From contig NC_073627.1 in assembly GCF_029407905.1 (NCBI RefSeq), positions 131,701,697 to 131,765,696 on the forward strand: a DNA stretch of 64,000 nucleotides, written 5' to 3'. The DNA is from Bubalus kerabau (taxonomy: Eukaryota; Chordata; Mammalia; Artiodactyla; Bovidae). The notes beneath the pieces are model-generated. The model saw nothing but the letters and a program-made list of their open reading frames with translations. It ran no database searches and was not told the origin of the DNA. Shown here piece after piece: positions 46,985 through 57,963 of this stretch (the stretch's first letter is position 1; each line of letters begins with the position of its first letter). The position numbers and the translations under genes are program-made.

Positions 46985-48235
46985 AAAAAATTCTTTTGAT
47001 GAAATTTTAAATCATTGGATTTTTTTCAATATATATATTTAAGCATGTTTATTACTCTAAATGCTGCTTTAGCTGCATCTTACAAATTTGGATAAACTGT
47101 ACTATCACTGTCATTCAACACAAACATTTTCTGATTTCCATTTTGATTTATTATTTGATTTATGGATTAGTTAAGTGTATTGTTTAATTTCCAGGCAGTT
47201 GGGTATTTTCTCATTATCTTTTTGTTAATGATTATATTGGTGTTCTATTGCTGCTGTAACAATTACCACAAACTTAGTGCTTTAAAACAAAACAAATTTG
47301 TCATATTACTGATCTGGGTGTCAGAATTCCAAAATGTCCTAAAGATCAAGGTGTTGGCAGGACTTCATTCTCTTTGGGGGCTCTAGGAGAGAATCTGTTT
47401 CCTTGAATCTGTTTCCTTGACTTTTCTAGCTTCTGGGTGGTACCCACATTCTGTGGCTTGTGGCTCCGTTTCTCCAGCTTCAAATCTAGCAGTGACTGGT
47501 TGACTTTTTCACACTGCATCACTCTGACATTCACCTTCTGCCTCTCTCTTTAACTTACTATAAGGACCTTTGTGATTACACTTGGCCCAACTGGATAATC
47601 CAACTCACAGTCAACTGATTAGCAACCTTAATTCCATCTACAACCTTAATTCCCCCTTTCCATTTCATATAGCATAGTTACAGATTCCAGAAGTTATAAA
47701 GCAGACATCTTTGCAACAGAGTGCCTTATTCTGCCTACTGCACTGATTTGTAGCTTAAATTTTAGTTTAAAAAAATACTCTGCATTATTTTAATCTTTGA
47801 AAAGCTTTTGAGGCTTTCTTTATGTACCAGCATATGGTTGATTTTGGTAAATGTTCTGTGTACTCTTGCAAAGAATACTAATTTTGTCATTGTTCAATAC
47901 AGTGTTTTATATACATTTTACATTGTATTGTTCATGCTGCCTATACCTTTCCTACTTTTTAATCTATTTCTGCTATCAACTATTGTATGATGTAGGTTAA
48001 AAACCTCCCACTGTAATTATGGATATGACTGTTTCCTCTTTTAATTTTGTCAGTTTTTATCCTATATATTTGGAGACTGTGCTATTAGTTGCATTCAGAT
48101 TTAGGATTGTGATATCTTCCTCTTTGACTTCTTTAACACTATGAAATATTCCTTTTTATCTAGCAGTGCTTCTTGACTTTTTTTTCTCTTTCATGACATT
48201 GAAATTTTTAAAGAATACAGACCATTTATTTTCTA
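46985..48235 (-). mobile_element. Old L1 ORF2 region, antisense, with nested repeat
   Basis: Antisense L1: atggattagttaagtgtatt before the nested repeat and catatggttgattttggtaa, aacctcccactgtaattatg and agtttttatcctatatattt after it, in the order of L1 ORF2 read backwards. Confidence 0.75.
47230..47745. repeat. Nested mammalian repeat, family not named
   Basis: A unit of about 515 bp, from tattggtgttctattgctgc to ttattctgcctactgca. Landmarks such as ggctctaggagagaatctgt and agcaaccttaattccatcta belong to a common mammalian repeat whose name I cannot settle. L1 sequence resumes on the far side. Confidence 0.6.
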
Positions 48236-48384
48236 GAGTTTCACTCAATTTGTTGTTGCCTAATGATTCATCATAATTTGATTCAGGATTTACATTTGAG
48301 ATGGAATATTACGTAGATGATACTGAATCCTCAGAGTATCACTTTTGGAAACATGTGATACTTCTTAACATAGTATTTTTTATA

Positions 48385-48682
48385 ATTATATTTATTTTTG
48401 GCTGCAGTGAGTCTTTGTTGCTTTGCATGAGCTTTCTCTAGTTGTGACAAGTGGGAGCAACTCTTCCTTGTGGTGGTCAGGCTTCTCACTGCAGTGGCTT
48501 CTCTTGTTGCAGAGCACAGGCTTTACGCATGAGGGCTTGATAGTTGGGACTAAGGGCTCAGTAGGTGTGACGCACTGGCTTAGTTGCTCCACAGCATATG
48601 GAATCTTCTTGGACCAGGGATCAGACCTGTGTCCCCTGCATTGGCAGGTTGATTCTTCTCCACTGTGCCACCAGGAAAGTCC
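48385..48682 (-). mobile_element. CHR-1-type SINE
   Basis: Antisense copy: ttggctgcagtgagtctttg, ttctcttgttgcagagcaca, cttagttgctccacagcata and gtgccaccaggaaagtccc. Confidence 0.85.
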
Positions 48683-48683
48683 C

Positions 48684-48901
48684 TTGCTGCTGTTACTGCT
48701 CAGTCACTTTAGTCATGTCCAACTCTTTGCAACCCCATAGACATAGCCTTCCAGGCTCCTCTGTCCATGGGATTTTCCCTGCAAGAATACTGGAGTGGGT
48801 TGCCATGCCCTCCTCCAAGGCATCTTTTCAACCCAGGTATCGAACCTGTGTCTGCTGCATTGCAGTCTGATTCTTTACCACTGAGTCACCAGGGAAGCCC
48901 G
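48684..48901 (-). mobile_element. Bov-tA SINE abutting a CHR-1-type SINE
   Basis: Antisense copy from ttgctgctgttactgctcag to gagtcaccagggaagcccg. The flanks gaaagtc (left) and ggaagtc (right) may be the target duplication, which would place the insertion at the end of the older SINE. Confidence 0.88.
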
Positions 48902-49096
48902 GGAAGTCTATTAACATAGTATTAATTTTGATCACTTGGTTAAGATACCGTTCATTTTCTCCACTGTATACTTAATGTTTTCTCTTTCTGTAAGTAAGCA
49001 ACTGGGAGAAATGTTTATATATTTGAGTTAGCATAAATAAATATATGTCCCAAAATACTGACACCAGATGTATTTGATTTCTGTTTATGCTTGTAG

Positions 49097-49203
49097 GGAA
49101 GAACAGCTTTGCACTGGTCCTGTAACAATGGATACCTTGATGCCATTAAATTACTACTAGACTTTGCTGCTTTCCCTAATCAGATGGAAAACAATGAAGA
49201 GAG
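49097..49203 (+). CDS. INVS: INVS internal coding exon 8 of 9 in window (D-box 1)
   Basis: It encodes GRTALHWSCNNGYLDAIKLL and then LDFAAFPNQMENNEE plus two bases of an Arg codon, about residues 489-524 (ankyrin repeat 15). The RTAL tetrapeptide at 49100-49111 fits the RxxL destruction box assigned to residues 490-498 of human inversin, through which the anaphase-promoting complex is thought to recognise the protein. The acceptor is gtttatgcttgtag and the donor AGAG|GTAAGC. The 107 nt run from phase 0 to phase 2. The D-box overlaps the ankyrin fold, so its exposure would depend on folding; that last point is inference. Confidence 0.97.
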
Positions 49204-50639
49204 GTAAGCCACTGGCAAAAAGAATGCATCATTGTTCATCTCACATCCTTTCTGTCACATTTTAAAATTCTCAAGTTTAGATGCTCGTTCAGAAATAGTA
49301 TTTCATCAGGAAACACTACACTAAGAAATCTTGAACCAGAAGAAAACAAAAGTTCCATGTAGTGTTGATTTAGAATCATGGGATTTTAAAGTTATTAGAA
49401 ACTTCAGGCATTACTTAGGGCAAGCTCACACTTTCCAGATGAAGAAATGTAGGTCTTCTTTTGATGTGTGTCTAGCATCAAATCAGGGGAGTCCTGACTG
49501 ACCAGGACTAAGAATTCAGTTAGGCCAGTGAGATGTGTTATATGTTCAAGAAGTTTCTCTTGATGAAGAGGATATTATCAGTTAGTGAACAGAGATACCA
49601 CCATGTAGCTTGAGAAAATAAGGAGAAACTGAGGCTAAAGCTCAGGATTTTAATCTTAATACAGATTTCTTAAATAATATGAGATTCACAGAGTTAGGCT
49701 GGGGTTGCTATCCAGTGACCCAGACCCAATAAAAAGGACTCAACATAGTGTGAAGTCTAAGCAGGAGACATTCTTGATGGTCTTGGATCTAGGAAGATTC
49801 TAGTAATTTGTAGGTGACAACTAAGATGGTAATTAGATTTCCATACCTGCCCCCTGCCCAGATCTGTGCTTTAGTTTTCACTGTTCGTGGATACGGTCAC
49901 TGAAGTGGCCCTGCAGTGGCACCATCCCTACGCCCTCAGCCACCACCAGCTTTTTCTTTCTATCAGGAGGTGGGACACTTTGTAGAAAAAGAGGGGTTTT
50001 CTTTAAGCCCGCTGTCTCAGAGGAAACATGGGGCCAACCCCTTCATCTTTCCCACTTCTTTCAGAGCCTTTCCCCATTATTTGTACCCTCCATCTGTTAT
50101 TTTCCAAGTCTCTTTTCTCTGAGGTTTGTCTTCTTTGCCTTCTCTCGCAGTGTCTTTACTGCCTCCGTTTCTTCATTGTCACCATTCATGCCTTTGCAGT
50201 TTGGCATCCGCCCTCTCATTTACACTGAAATCTGCATCTGAATGGTCCCTGACAGATTCCTAGTTTATAAAGCACATGATGTTTTCTCTGCCCCCCTCAT
50301 TGGCCCTTCTACATCTCCTCTCTGTTGACTCCTCTTCTTCACCTTCTTGAGCCTGTATGTTCTCTAAGCTTCTGTGCCAGTATGTTTTCCCAGTTCTCTT
50401 AGAATTAGGATTCTCTTCTAATCATGCTCCTTCTCCATTTCTTTTGGCTTCTGTTGCATTTTTTCTGTTTCAAATATAAACAGTCTTCAAGGAGTGTATC
50501 TATTCTCTCAGCCTACCTCCTTTGGCAACCTGACCAACCACTGAGGCTTCACCACTGAGGCTTCAGCACTCACCTGGGTGCTGGTACGTTCTCAATCTAT
50601 AGTTCAGACTCACACTCCTTGGTTCACACTGTCATCTCC

Positions 50640-51030
50640 ACTTCATCACCAGCACCACTGTCTTGCCCTCTCTCCCTCTCTCTGAAACTATTGCAGTGCC
50701 TCCTCACTTGTTTTCCTTCCTTTGATCTTTCCCTCATTCAATTCATTACCTTCCAAAGTAACCTTTCTTAATCAGATCGCTAATATAGTTGTTAATCTTG
50801 TCATTCTACTGTTCAAATTCAGTCTCATCTAAGACGATTGTCCTGGTCCTGCAGTCATGTGTCCCAAACTGTGTTCTCCTCCCCACTGTGAATCTTTATA
50901 GCCCTTGGCACATTTCATTTTTTATTATGATTTTATAGAATTTGTCTTCCTTTTAGTAGAGAACTCATGGTCATCTCTGAATTGCTCACAGTGCTTTTCA
51001 TAAAGTAGATGCTCAGTAAATAACTGGTGA
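50640..51030 (-). mobile_element. L2 LINE 3' fragment
   Basis: Antisense L2-like: gcagtgcctcctcacttg, gaatctttatagcccttggc and ataaagtagatgctcagtaa followed by ataactggtgaattg. Confidence 0.55.
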
Positions 51031-52158
51031 ATTGTCAGATCAGTGTTTTCAGGCTCCCAGTAGCATCACCCTGATTCATACCTTCATTAGAAACTTATGT
51101 GGAATACTAGACCACAGGCAAACTTAGATAAAGCAGATTAGTATGCCTTGCTTTGAGAGTGATTATATAAAGAACTCCACATCTCTATTATAGTCAAATG
51201 ACAACTGCAGAACCAAAAAGATGAAGATAGGCATTTGGACATTTAAGGAAACTGGAAAGCCAGAAGAATCCTCAAGGCTGAGGATTTGACCTTAAAACAG
51301 GTATGTGAAGGTGCCGGAGGCTTCTCCCTTTGAAACCCTGCAGAAGCAAAAAGATTAAGAATTCTAAGAATTAGGGATGATATATTTCTATAAAGTATAT
51401 TTTTTATAAAACCATTTACTGCCTGAGTGCTATTTTTTAGGAAACAATAAAAAAATAATTTTTTGTAATTCAATGTCCATTTATATGCTGAATTTTGAAT
51501 TTCAGACCTAAGTAAGCTTATGAATTAAGGTGCTTACCACCTCCTGGAGTAAGCATATGTTAATTACAGACCAAAAGACCAAAGGAAAAATCCTCCAAAG
51601 TGTACTTGCCAGTCTATGGATGAAAAGAGACAGTGGCAATATCCCAGTCTGTTTTAATGTTTCATCAGCAATGCACTTTGATGTACAAATGTCAGAACTT
51701 GGCTCTGCCTTTTATGTTTATTGACATTCCAGTTTAGGCATTCTACTTGTTCCATCAGACCATTCCCACATGGCAAGTCCAATTGTATCTTGTCTCTTGT
51801 CTTTATCTGCATTGTTTCTTGACTGGTTACCATCAATGTACTGTTAATTTTTACTTCACATGCATTGACACAAACCGCTTGATGTTCTCTGTATAGACAT
51901 AATTTTTGCCACCTAGTGCTGGCTTTCAGTCAATAACTATCTGACAGCCATACTCTGACATAGATGGGAATCTTCACAGCGCTCGAATGTGTCTCAGTTG
52001 AGTTTGGGATGAAGAAAGATTCAATAGTAATAATCACAATGCGGTCAGTTGCCTAAACACTAAGTACAGGCTTTAGTCTTAAAGCCTTGCTAGGTATTTA
52101 GTTTGTGTCTACTTGAATCAAAAAATTGACCGAAAAGTAATTTGAAGAAACTAATTGT

Positions 52159-52177
52159 AAAAAAAAAAAAAAAAAAA
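52159..52177. repeat. Poly-A run
   Basis: Nineteen A in a row in intron sequence. No retroposon body was recognised upstream of it. Confidence 0.9.
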
Positions 52178-52355
52178 GGAAAAAGACATTTTTTAAAAGA
52201 AAATCAGGAAAATGTGTGTTTAAAGTAGGCATTAGATCTTGCTAAGGAATTTCTGTTAATTTTGTTAATACAATGGCATTGTGATTATGTTCACCTTATT
52301 ATAGATGAATCTAAAATGCAGAGAGATTAAATGATCAGAGTCTGGGATTTGCTTT

Positions 52356-52466
52356 ATTGATTGATTGATTGATGGCTTGTGGGATCTTTCCCCACAGGGG
52401 TTTGAAACTGGGCCCATGGCAGTGAAATCTCTGAGTGCTGACCACTGGATCCACTAGGGAATTCCC
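52356..52466 (-). mobile_element. CHR-type tRNA-derived SINE
   Basis: Antisense copy, ggcttgtgggatctttcccc to ccactagggaattccc, with a ttgattgattga run at the left. A perfect 14-bp target duplication, ctgggatttgcttt, lies at 52342-52355 and 52467-52480. Confidence 0.93.
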
Positions 52467-52659
52467 CTGGGATTTGCTTTTAAAATACTTCAGCAAAAAT
52501 AAAAAAGAAAGGAGTAGATGAAGTGAATGTAGTAAAATTTTGCTAATTATTTGGTAATGAGTGTACAAAGCATTAGTGTGCTGTTCGCTCTACTTTTGTT
52601 TATGCTTAAAGCTTCTCATAATAAAAATATGATTTTTTTATAATAAAAATATTTAACAT

Positions 52660-52830
52660 ATTTGAAATGCAACTTTCCATCCACAAGCAGCCTGAGAAAT
52701 CTAGTTCTTCTCCCCTTCCTTTCACGTTTTACAGATGAGGAAACAGAAACTCAGAGAAGTGAAGAGAATGCCCAGGGTCATACAGGTCTGCTGACCTCCG
52801 GTTCAGCATTCTTTAGGGAATATTATGTCC
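52660..52830 (-). mobile_element. MIR SINE
   Basis: Antisense: cacgttttacagatgaggaa, then agggtcatacaggtctgctg. Confidence 0.75.
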
Positions 52831-53069
52831 ATGTCATTTCGTTTTGTCATATTTGTAAGTAAACACATAACTTAGGCCTCACTTTCATAAGCCATATTTT
52901 GATAATCCTTCTTATATACTATGTGAAAGATACTACATATTAATAATTATAGAAAAAATGATCAGGCTTAATAAAAATACATATGTCATTTGCACATTGA
53001 TTTAGAAGCAGTTTCATTCCGTAGGAGACATATATTCAATGATTGAGAGATGAATTATGGAAGGATTAC

Positions 53070-53210
53070 TGTACTGAACAGGGCAACATCTGATTATAAT
53101 CCCATCTAGGTTTTTCAGGTAACTAGTTACGTAGACTTCAGCACGTTGCTTAATCTTTCCAGGTCTGTTTATTCATTTATTCAGTGAGTGTGTTAAACTA
53201 AATCTGTCAA
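53070..53210 (+). mobile_element. MIR SINE fragment
   Basis: Sense: gacttcagcacgttgcttaa followed by tctttccaggtctgtttatt. Confidence 0.55.
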
Positions 53211-53799
53211 CTTCACTGCAGTGGTTCTCTGACTCTGATGATTTTTTCTATTGGGGAAAGTACAGTCATGAAAGGCATTTTAGAATATATAGTGGATTTT
53301 GTAAAAGTTCTTCTGAATTTACAAAATGCTATTTACATGTAAATAATGTTTTAAAGTTTATTCAGGCACCTCTACTTTATGGCCTTCTGGTTTCTGAACA
53401 GTACTGGCAGATCAAGCTGTCCTAAAACGGGGGTTCATTCATTTTAGCATTCAAGAACTTCCTTCTGAATTTAGAGTCTCCTTACTAAAGTGACCAAACT
53501 ACCCTTTGCATTTACTGAAAACCTCTTCCTTTTGTATCTTACTGTGACTGTTGGGTGAGTTTTGAAGAGTTTCTTTTCTATAATCATGGGCTGATTTTCT
53601 GAGTCTAATCATGCACCCATATAGTCATCATTTTTCCAGCTCATCCATCAGCTGATTATTTCCTTCCAACACCGGTGACTGCGCGGACTCCGTGGCAGTC
53701 ATCCAGAGGAAGCTGATCTGGCAGTTGTTCAGCGGTCACGAACGCTAGTTTGGGTCTGTGCAAACAACATTCGTGAGAAGTGCTGTCACCAACATATAA

Positions 53800-53945
53800 G
53801 CGCTGCAGTGTGTCCTGTGATAGCACTAATCACACCAGCTCTTATGAGCTGCTTCCCTCATGCCAGGCACGCTGCTGTCTTCTTCACACCGATTATTTTA
53901 TTCTCTCATCATACCAAATCTGTATGAGGATAAGTGGGGCGTAAG
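53800..53945 (-). mobile_element. MIR-class SINE fragment
   Basis: Antisense: catgccaggcacgctgctgt followed by accaaatctgtatgaggata, the typical order read backwards. Confidence 0.6.
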
Positions 53946-54699
53946 TTGGTCAGGAAGTGACAACCATTGTTATTACCCCAGTTGGATGGTTGGAGGTATT
54001 TTCTTTACCTCAAATTTTAGTACTTTTTACATCATTTAAATTCTTAAACTGTGTGTCCTTTTTACAAAGTAATTATTTTTCTTTAAAAAAGGAAACATAC
54101 TTCCCAAGATATTAACAGTGGTTAACTCTGAGAGTGAGAGTGTAGATGACTGTTATTTTCTTCTGTATATTTATCTGGTTTGTTTTATATTCCAAAAATA
54201 GAGAAGATGTATTTTTTAAAAGAATCTGCCTAAAATCACAGATCTAGAAAGTAGTCAGTTGAAATTCTAATATATAACTCTATGATAATAATAATACCCA
54301 TCTTTTCTAAATAATATACTTATCAAAAAGGTATGTACACTGTACAAAATTTAAAAAGCATAAAAGGGCACTTAGTAAAACTAAATATCCCTCCTATCCC
54401 TGCCTCCGAGACAGCTAGCTTCCTCCCCAGAGACATCACTGTCACATTTTCTTGGGAAACTTCTAGAGAGTAATATCAGTATTTTACATAGGTGAGCATA
54501 TAGCGATATATTCTTTTTATATCAGTGAAGCACATCATAATACTGTTCTGGTTTCTTACTTTTTCTTTTTCCCTTCACTGAACAAGTCATCCTGGTGATT
54601 TTTCCTTATTTATTCATGTACACAATAATGGCTGCTTTGTGCAGATGACTTTATGATGGGATGGCCTCTACTTTATTTAACCAGTCCTATATTGATGGA

Positions 54700-55004
54700 G
54701 GGCTTCTCTGGTAGCTCAGCTGGTAAAGAATTTGCCTGAGTGCAGGATACTCCAGTTTGATTCCTGGGTCAGAAAGATCTGCTAGAGAAGGGATAGGCTA
54801 CCCATGCCAGTTTTCTTGGGCTTCCCTGGTAGCTCAACTGGTAAAGAATCTGCTGCCTGCCATGCGGGTTCAATCCCTGGGTTGGGAAGATCCCCCGGGA
54901 GAAGGGAACGGCTACCTACTCCAGTATTCTGGCCTGGAGAAATCCATGGAATGTATAATCCATGGGGTTGCAAAGGGTCAGACATGACTAAATGACTTTC
55001 ACTG
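54700..55004 (+). mobile_element. Bov-tA SINE with duplicated tRNA-like head, nested in L1M
   Basis: Two head copies in tandem (gggcttctctggtagctcag and gggcttccctggtagctcaa), one body and one tail. An 8-bp target duplication, ttgatgga, lies at 54692-54699 and 55005-55012. Confidence 0.92.
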
Positions 55005-55499
55005 TTGATGGAATTGAGGTTGTTTCCATTGTTTTACTATTTCAAACTGTGCTTCTGTGAATATCCTTATACATAAAGCACTTCAGAGTAGAGCAGATCT
55101 ATTGGATGAATGCCCATAAGTGAAAAGGCTATAGCAGAGGGCAGATACATGAATAATTGTGAAATATATTGCTAGATTGCCTCCCTAGTATGTAGAGAGC
55201 CTGTCTCCCTCTTTAATCTTTAGGTTAAAGTGCTCACTCATGTTAGTCTTAAATTGTATTTCTCTTAAATGAGTGACATTGAACATATTTTTATATGCTA
55301 GCAGCCCCTAGTATTTCCTGTTTGAAGAACTATCTTTTATCTTTGTTATTGGTGTTTTTGCCCTATAAATATTTGTTATTTTTATGTACTTGGATTTATC
55401 AACCTTAAGGTTTCTGCATTCTGTATCTTTCTTTGGAAAAAACTTCCCACTCCAATATTTTTAAAAATTGTCCATGATTTTTTCTTCTACTTTCATGGT

Positions 55500-55618
55500 T
55501 TTTTTTTTGGCCACACCATGAAGCTTATGGGATCTTAATTCCCCAAGTAGGGATTGAACGTTGGCCCTCAGCAGTGAGAACACGGAGTCCTAACCACTGG
55601 ACCACCAGGGAATTCCCT
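55500..55618 (-). mobile_element. CHR-type tRNA-derived SINE
   Basis: Antisense: tttttttttggccacaccat, then agtagggattgaacgttggc and accaccagggaattccc. Nested in the L1M. Confidence 0.88.
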
Positions 55619-56175
55619 TAAAAAAAAAAATTTAGATCATTACTTCATCCAGCATTCATTTTTGAGTGAAAATGATGTAACAATCTTTTTTTTGTTTGTT
55701 TTCCCAGATGACTGTACAGTTGTCCCAACTCTGTTTAATAATCCATCATTTCTGCAGGGGCTTAAAGGGCCATTCTTCTCACAGACTAACTCTGTCCATT
55801 TGGAGATATATTTTTCATTTCATAAACATTAACTATCGGTAATCAAGGGCTCAAACTTAGGAACCTCACAGAATATTATTTGCAGTGTTTTTTAGATAGG
55901 ATTAAGGAATTACTTAGAACATGGGGAGGAAGAAAAGTGATCATATATTCTCAAAGCCCCTAATTTGTGAGAAAGTGAGCAAAACTGAGGAATAGACATG
56001 GTCAGCAGTGCAAATCACCAGATACCAGCTCCACCCTTGTTCTGTGCTCCTCAGAGAAAAAGGAACAGCCCTGGAGGACAGAAGATAGCCATGCCTGAGG
56101 AGTATTCCATATCTTAGAATGAGGTTTCCTCCTACTGCATAATGTCACCAGTTTAACTGTGCTCTGAATTACCTT

Positions 56176-57058
56176 CAGTTCCGTTCAGTTGCTCAGTCGT
56201 GTCTGACTCCTTGCGACCCCATGAATCACAGCATGCCAGGCCTCCCTGTCCATCACCATCTCCCAGAGTTCACTCAAACTCACGTCCATCGAATTGGTGA
56301 TGCCATCCAGCCATCTCATCCTCTGTCATCCCCTTTTTCCTCCTGCCCCCAATCCTTCCCAGCATCAGAGTCTTTTCCAATGAGTCAGCTCTTCGCATGA
56401 GGTGGCCAAAGTACTGGAGTTTCAGCTTTAGCATCATTCCTTCCAAAGAAATCCCAGGGCTGATCTTCAGAATGGACTGGTTGGATCTCCTTGCTGTCCA
56501 AGGGACTCTCAAGAGTCTTCTCCAACACCACAGTTCAAAAGCATCAATTCTTCGGCACTCAGCTTTCTTCACAGTCCAACTCGCACATCCATACATGACC
56601 ACTGGAAAAACCATAGCCTCGACTAGACGGACCTTTGTTGGCAAAGAAACGTCTTTGCTTTTCAATATGCTATCTAGGTTGGTCATAACTTTCCTTCCAA
56701 GGAGTAAGCATCTTTTAATTTCATGGCTGCAGTCACCATCTGCAGTGATTTTGGAGCCCCCCAAAATAAAGTCTGCCACTGTTTCCACTGTTTCCCCATC
56801 TATTTGCCATGAAGTGATGGGACCAGATGCCATGATCTTAGTTTTCTGAATGTTGAGCTTTAAGCCAACTTTTTAACTCTCCTCTTTCACTTTCATCAAG
56901 AGGCTTTTTAGTTCCTCTTCACTTTCTGCCATAAGGGTGGTGTCATCTGTGTATCTGAGGTTATTGATGTTTCTCTCGGCAATCTTGATTCCAGCTTGTG
57001 CTTCTTCCAGCCCAGCGTTTCTCATGATGTACTGTGCATATAAGTTAAATAAGCAGGG
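56176..57058 (-). mobile_element. BovB LINE next to the INVS 3' splice site
   Basis: Antisense 883 bp copy from cagttccgttcagttgctca to taagttaaataagcaggg, covering the 3' terminus and part of ORF2 up to just past the catalytic region. A 7-bp target duplication, ttacctt, lies at 56169-56175 and 57059-57065. The reverse frame of the ORF2 end is open over most of its length but has lost its start and carries small deletions. Only about 40 bp separate the element from exon 57099-57311. Confidence 0.93.
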
Positions 57059-57098
57059 TTACCTTACAACACTTAAAAAAAAAATCTCCCTACTTCAG
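57059..57098 (+). promoter_or_regulatory. INVS: INVS 3' splice-site region (branch point and pyrimidine tract)
   Basis: ttaccttacaac, then an A-run, then tctccctacttcag before the exon. The best branch-point match is cttac at 57063-57067 with its A at 57066, 33 bases before the exon. The c-t-t of this match is the right-hand copy of the BovB target duplication. The assignment is from the motif only. Confidence 0.55.
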
Positions 57099-57311
57099 GT
57101 ACACCCCCCTGGATTATGCTCTGCTTGGGGAGCGTCATGAAGTGATCCAGTTCATGTTGGAGCATGGTGCCCTGTCCATCGCAGCTATACAGGACATCGC
57201 TGCCTTCAAGATCCAGGCCGTCTACAAAGGGTACAAGGTCCGAAAAGCTTTCCGAGACCGGAAAAATCTCCTCATGAAGCATGAGCAGTTGAGAAAGGAT
57301 GCTGCTGCCAA
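57099..57311 (+). CDS. INVS: INVS internal coding exon 9 of 9 in window (IQ motif 1)
   Basis: It finishes the Arg codon and encodes YTPLDYALLGERHEVIQFML (ankyrin repeat 16), then EHGALSIAAI, then the first IQ motif (KIQAVYKGYKVRKAF, I and Q codons at 57211-57216), and ends in a basic stretch HEQLRKDAAA; about residues 524-595. IQ motifs bind calmodulin; I-Q-x3-K-G-x3-R fits the consensus. The acceptor is ctccctacttcag and the donor GCCAA|GTAAGT. It is 213 nt, phase 2 to phase 2, so skipping it would remove IQ1 in frame. If the intron were retained, the codons across the donor would read AAG TAA, an immediate stop. An antisense BovB ends about 40 bp before the exon. The following long C-terminal exon is not in the window. 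Confidence 0.97.
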
Positions 57312-57963
57312 GTAAGTGTGAGCTGTAGAGACTGTGTTCTCACAACTCAGGCATCAGCGTGGAAGGGGGCACGGTGGTGGGAGTGGCCAGGAGAGGGAAC
57401 CAGGAGGGAATCTGAAGTAACTGTGATCCCTACATCCACATCACCTCCCCACTTCTGCTCACCAGTCCTTCAGGGGACTGAGGCCAACAGGAAGGACCGC
57501 GGCCTTGTCTCCACTTGGTGGCTGTTCCTCTAGGTTAGTCCTCAGGGTTCTAACTGTGGGAGACATCACTGCCATACCCACCCATGGCGAGGAGTTGGGG
57601 GTGAGGGCCCTGCCTGCAATGAGCCACAAAGGAGTATCTGGTCCTCTCACCCTTCCTACCTTTTCAAGAGAAACTCACGCCAATGTCTAGCCTGCTTCTA
57701 CTAGACAAATATAAGTCTAGTTTTGATTTGATTAAAGCAACCAACTTGTATAAATAACTTGCTCTCCCCTACCAATTCCTGAAAAAATCCCTACTAACTA
57801 ATGCAATTTATTCCAGAAATACTGATTGAATTCTTACTGCACATACAACACTCTTGACTTGAGCCTAAGGAGAAAATAGTACTTGCTTCGAGGACCTCAC
57901 ACTTGTTTGGGTAATGATATAGTGTGTGAAATAGTCATTTGTGCCTGTTATAAATCTGAAACT

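Larger units (their letters stand above)
46456..49096 (+). other. INVS: INVS intron after exon 46226-46455
   Basis: A phase-0 intron of 2641 bp, from GTAAAA to gcttgtag. It holds a long antisense L1 with a nested repeat, then a CHR-1-type SINE and a Bov-tA side by side. 46456-46984 is AT-rich with a TA run at about 46697-46722; nothing else is recognisable. Confidence 0.95.
54500..55690 (-). mobile_element. Old L1M, antisense, with two nested SINEs
   Basis: Antisense L1 3' region: aataatggctgctttgtgca, then after the first SINE attgaggttgtttccattgt, gtgcttctgtgaatatcctt and gagtgacattgaacatattt. Bov-tA (54700-55004) and a CHR-type SINE (55500-55618) interrupt it. Confidence 0.7.
49204..57098 (+). 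other. INVS: INVS intron after exon 49097-49203
   Basis: A phase-2 intron of 7895 bp, from GTAAGC to ctacttcag. It holds L2, CHR-type SINE, three MIRs, an L1M with two nested SINEs, and an antisense BovB next to the acceptor. No feature is seen in 49204-50639 (pyrimidine-rich from about 49.9 to 50.5 kb), 51031-52341, 53211-53799, 53946-54499 or 55691-56168. Confidence 0.93.
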
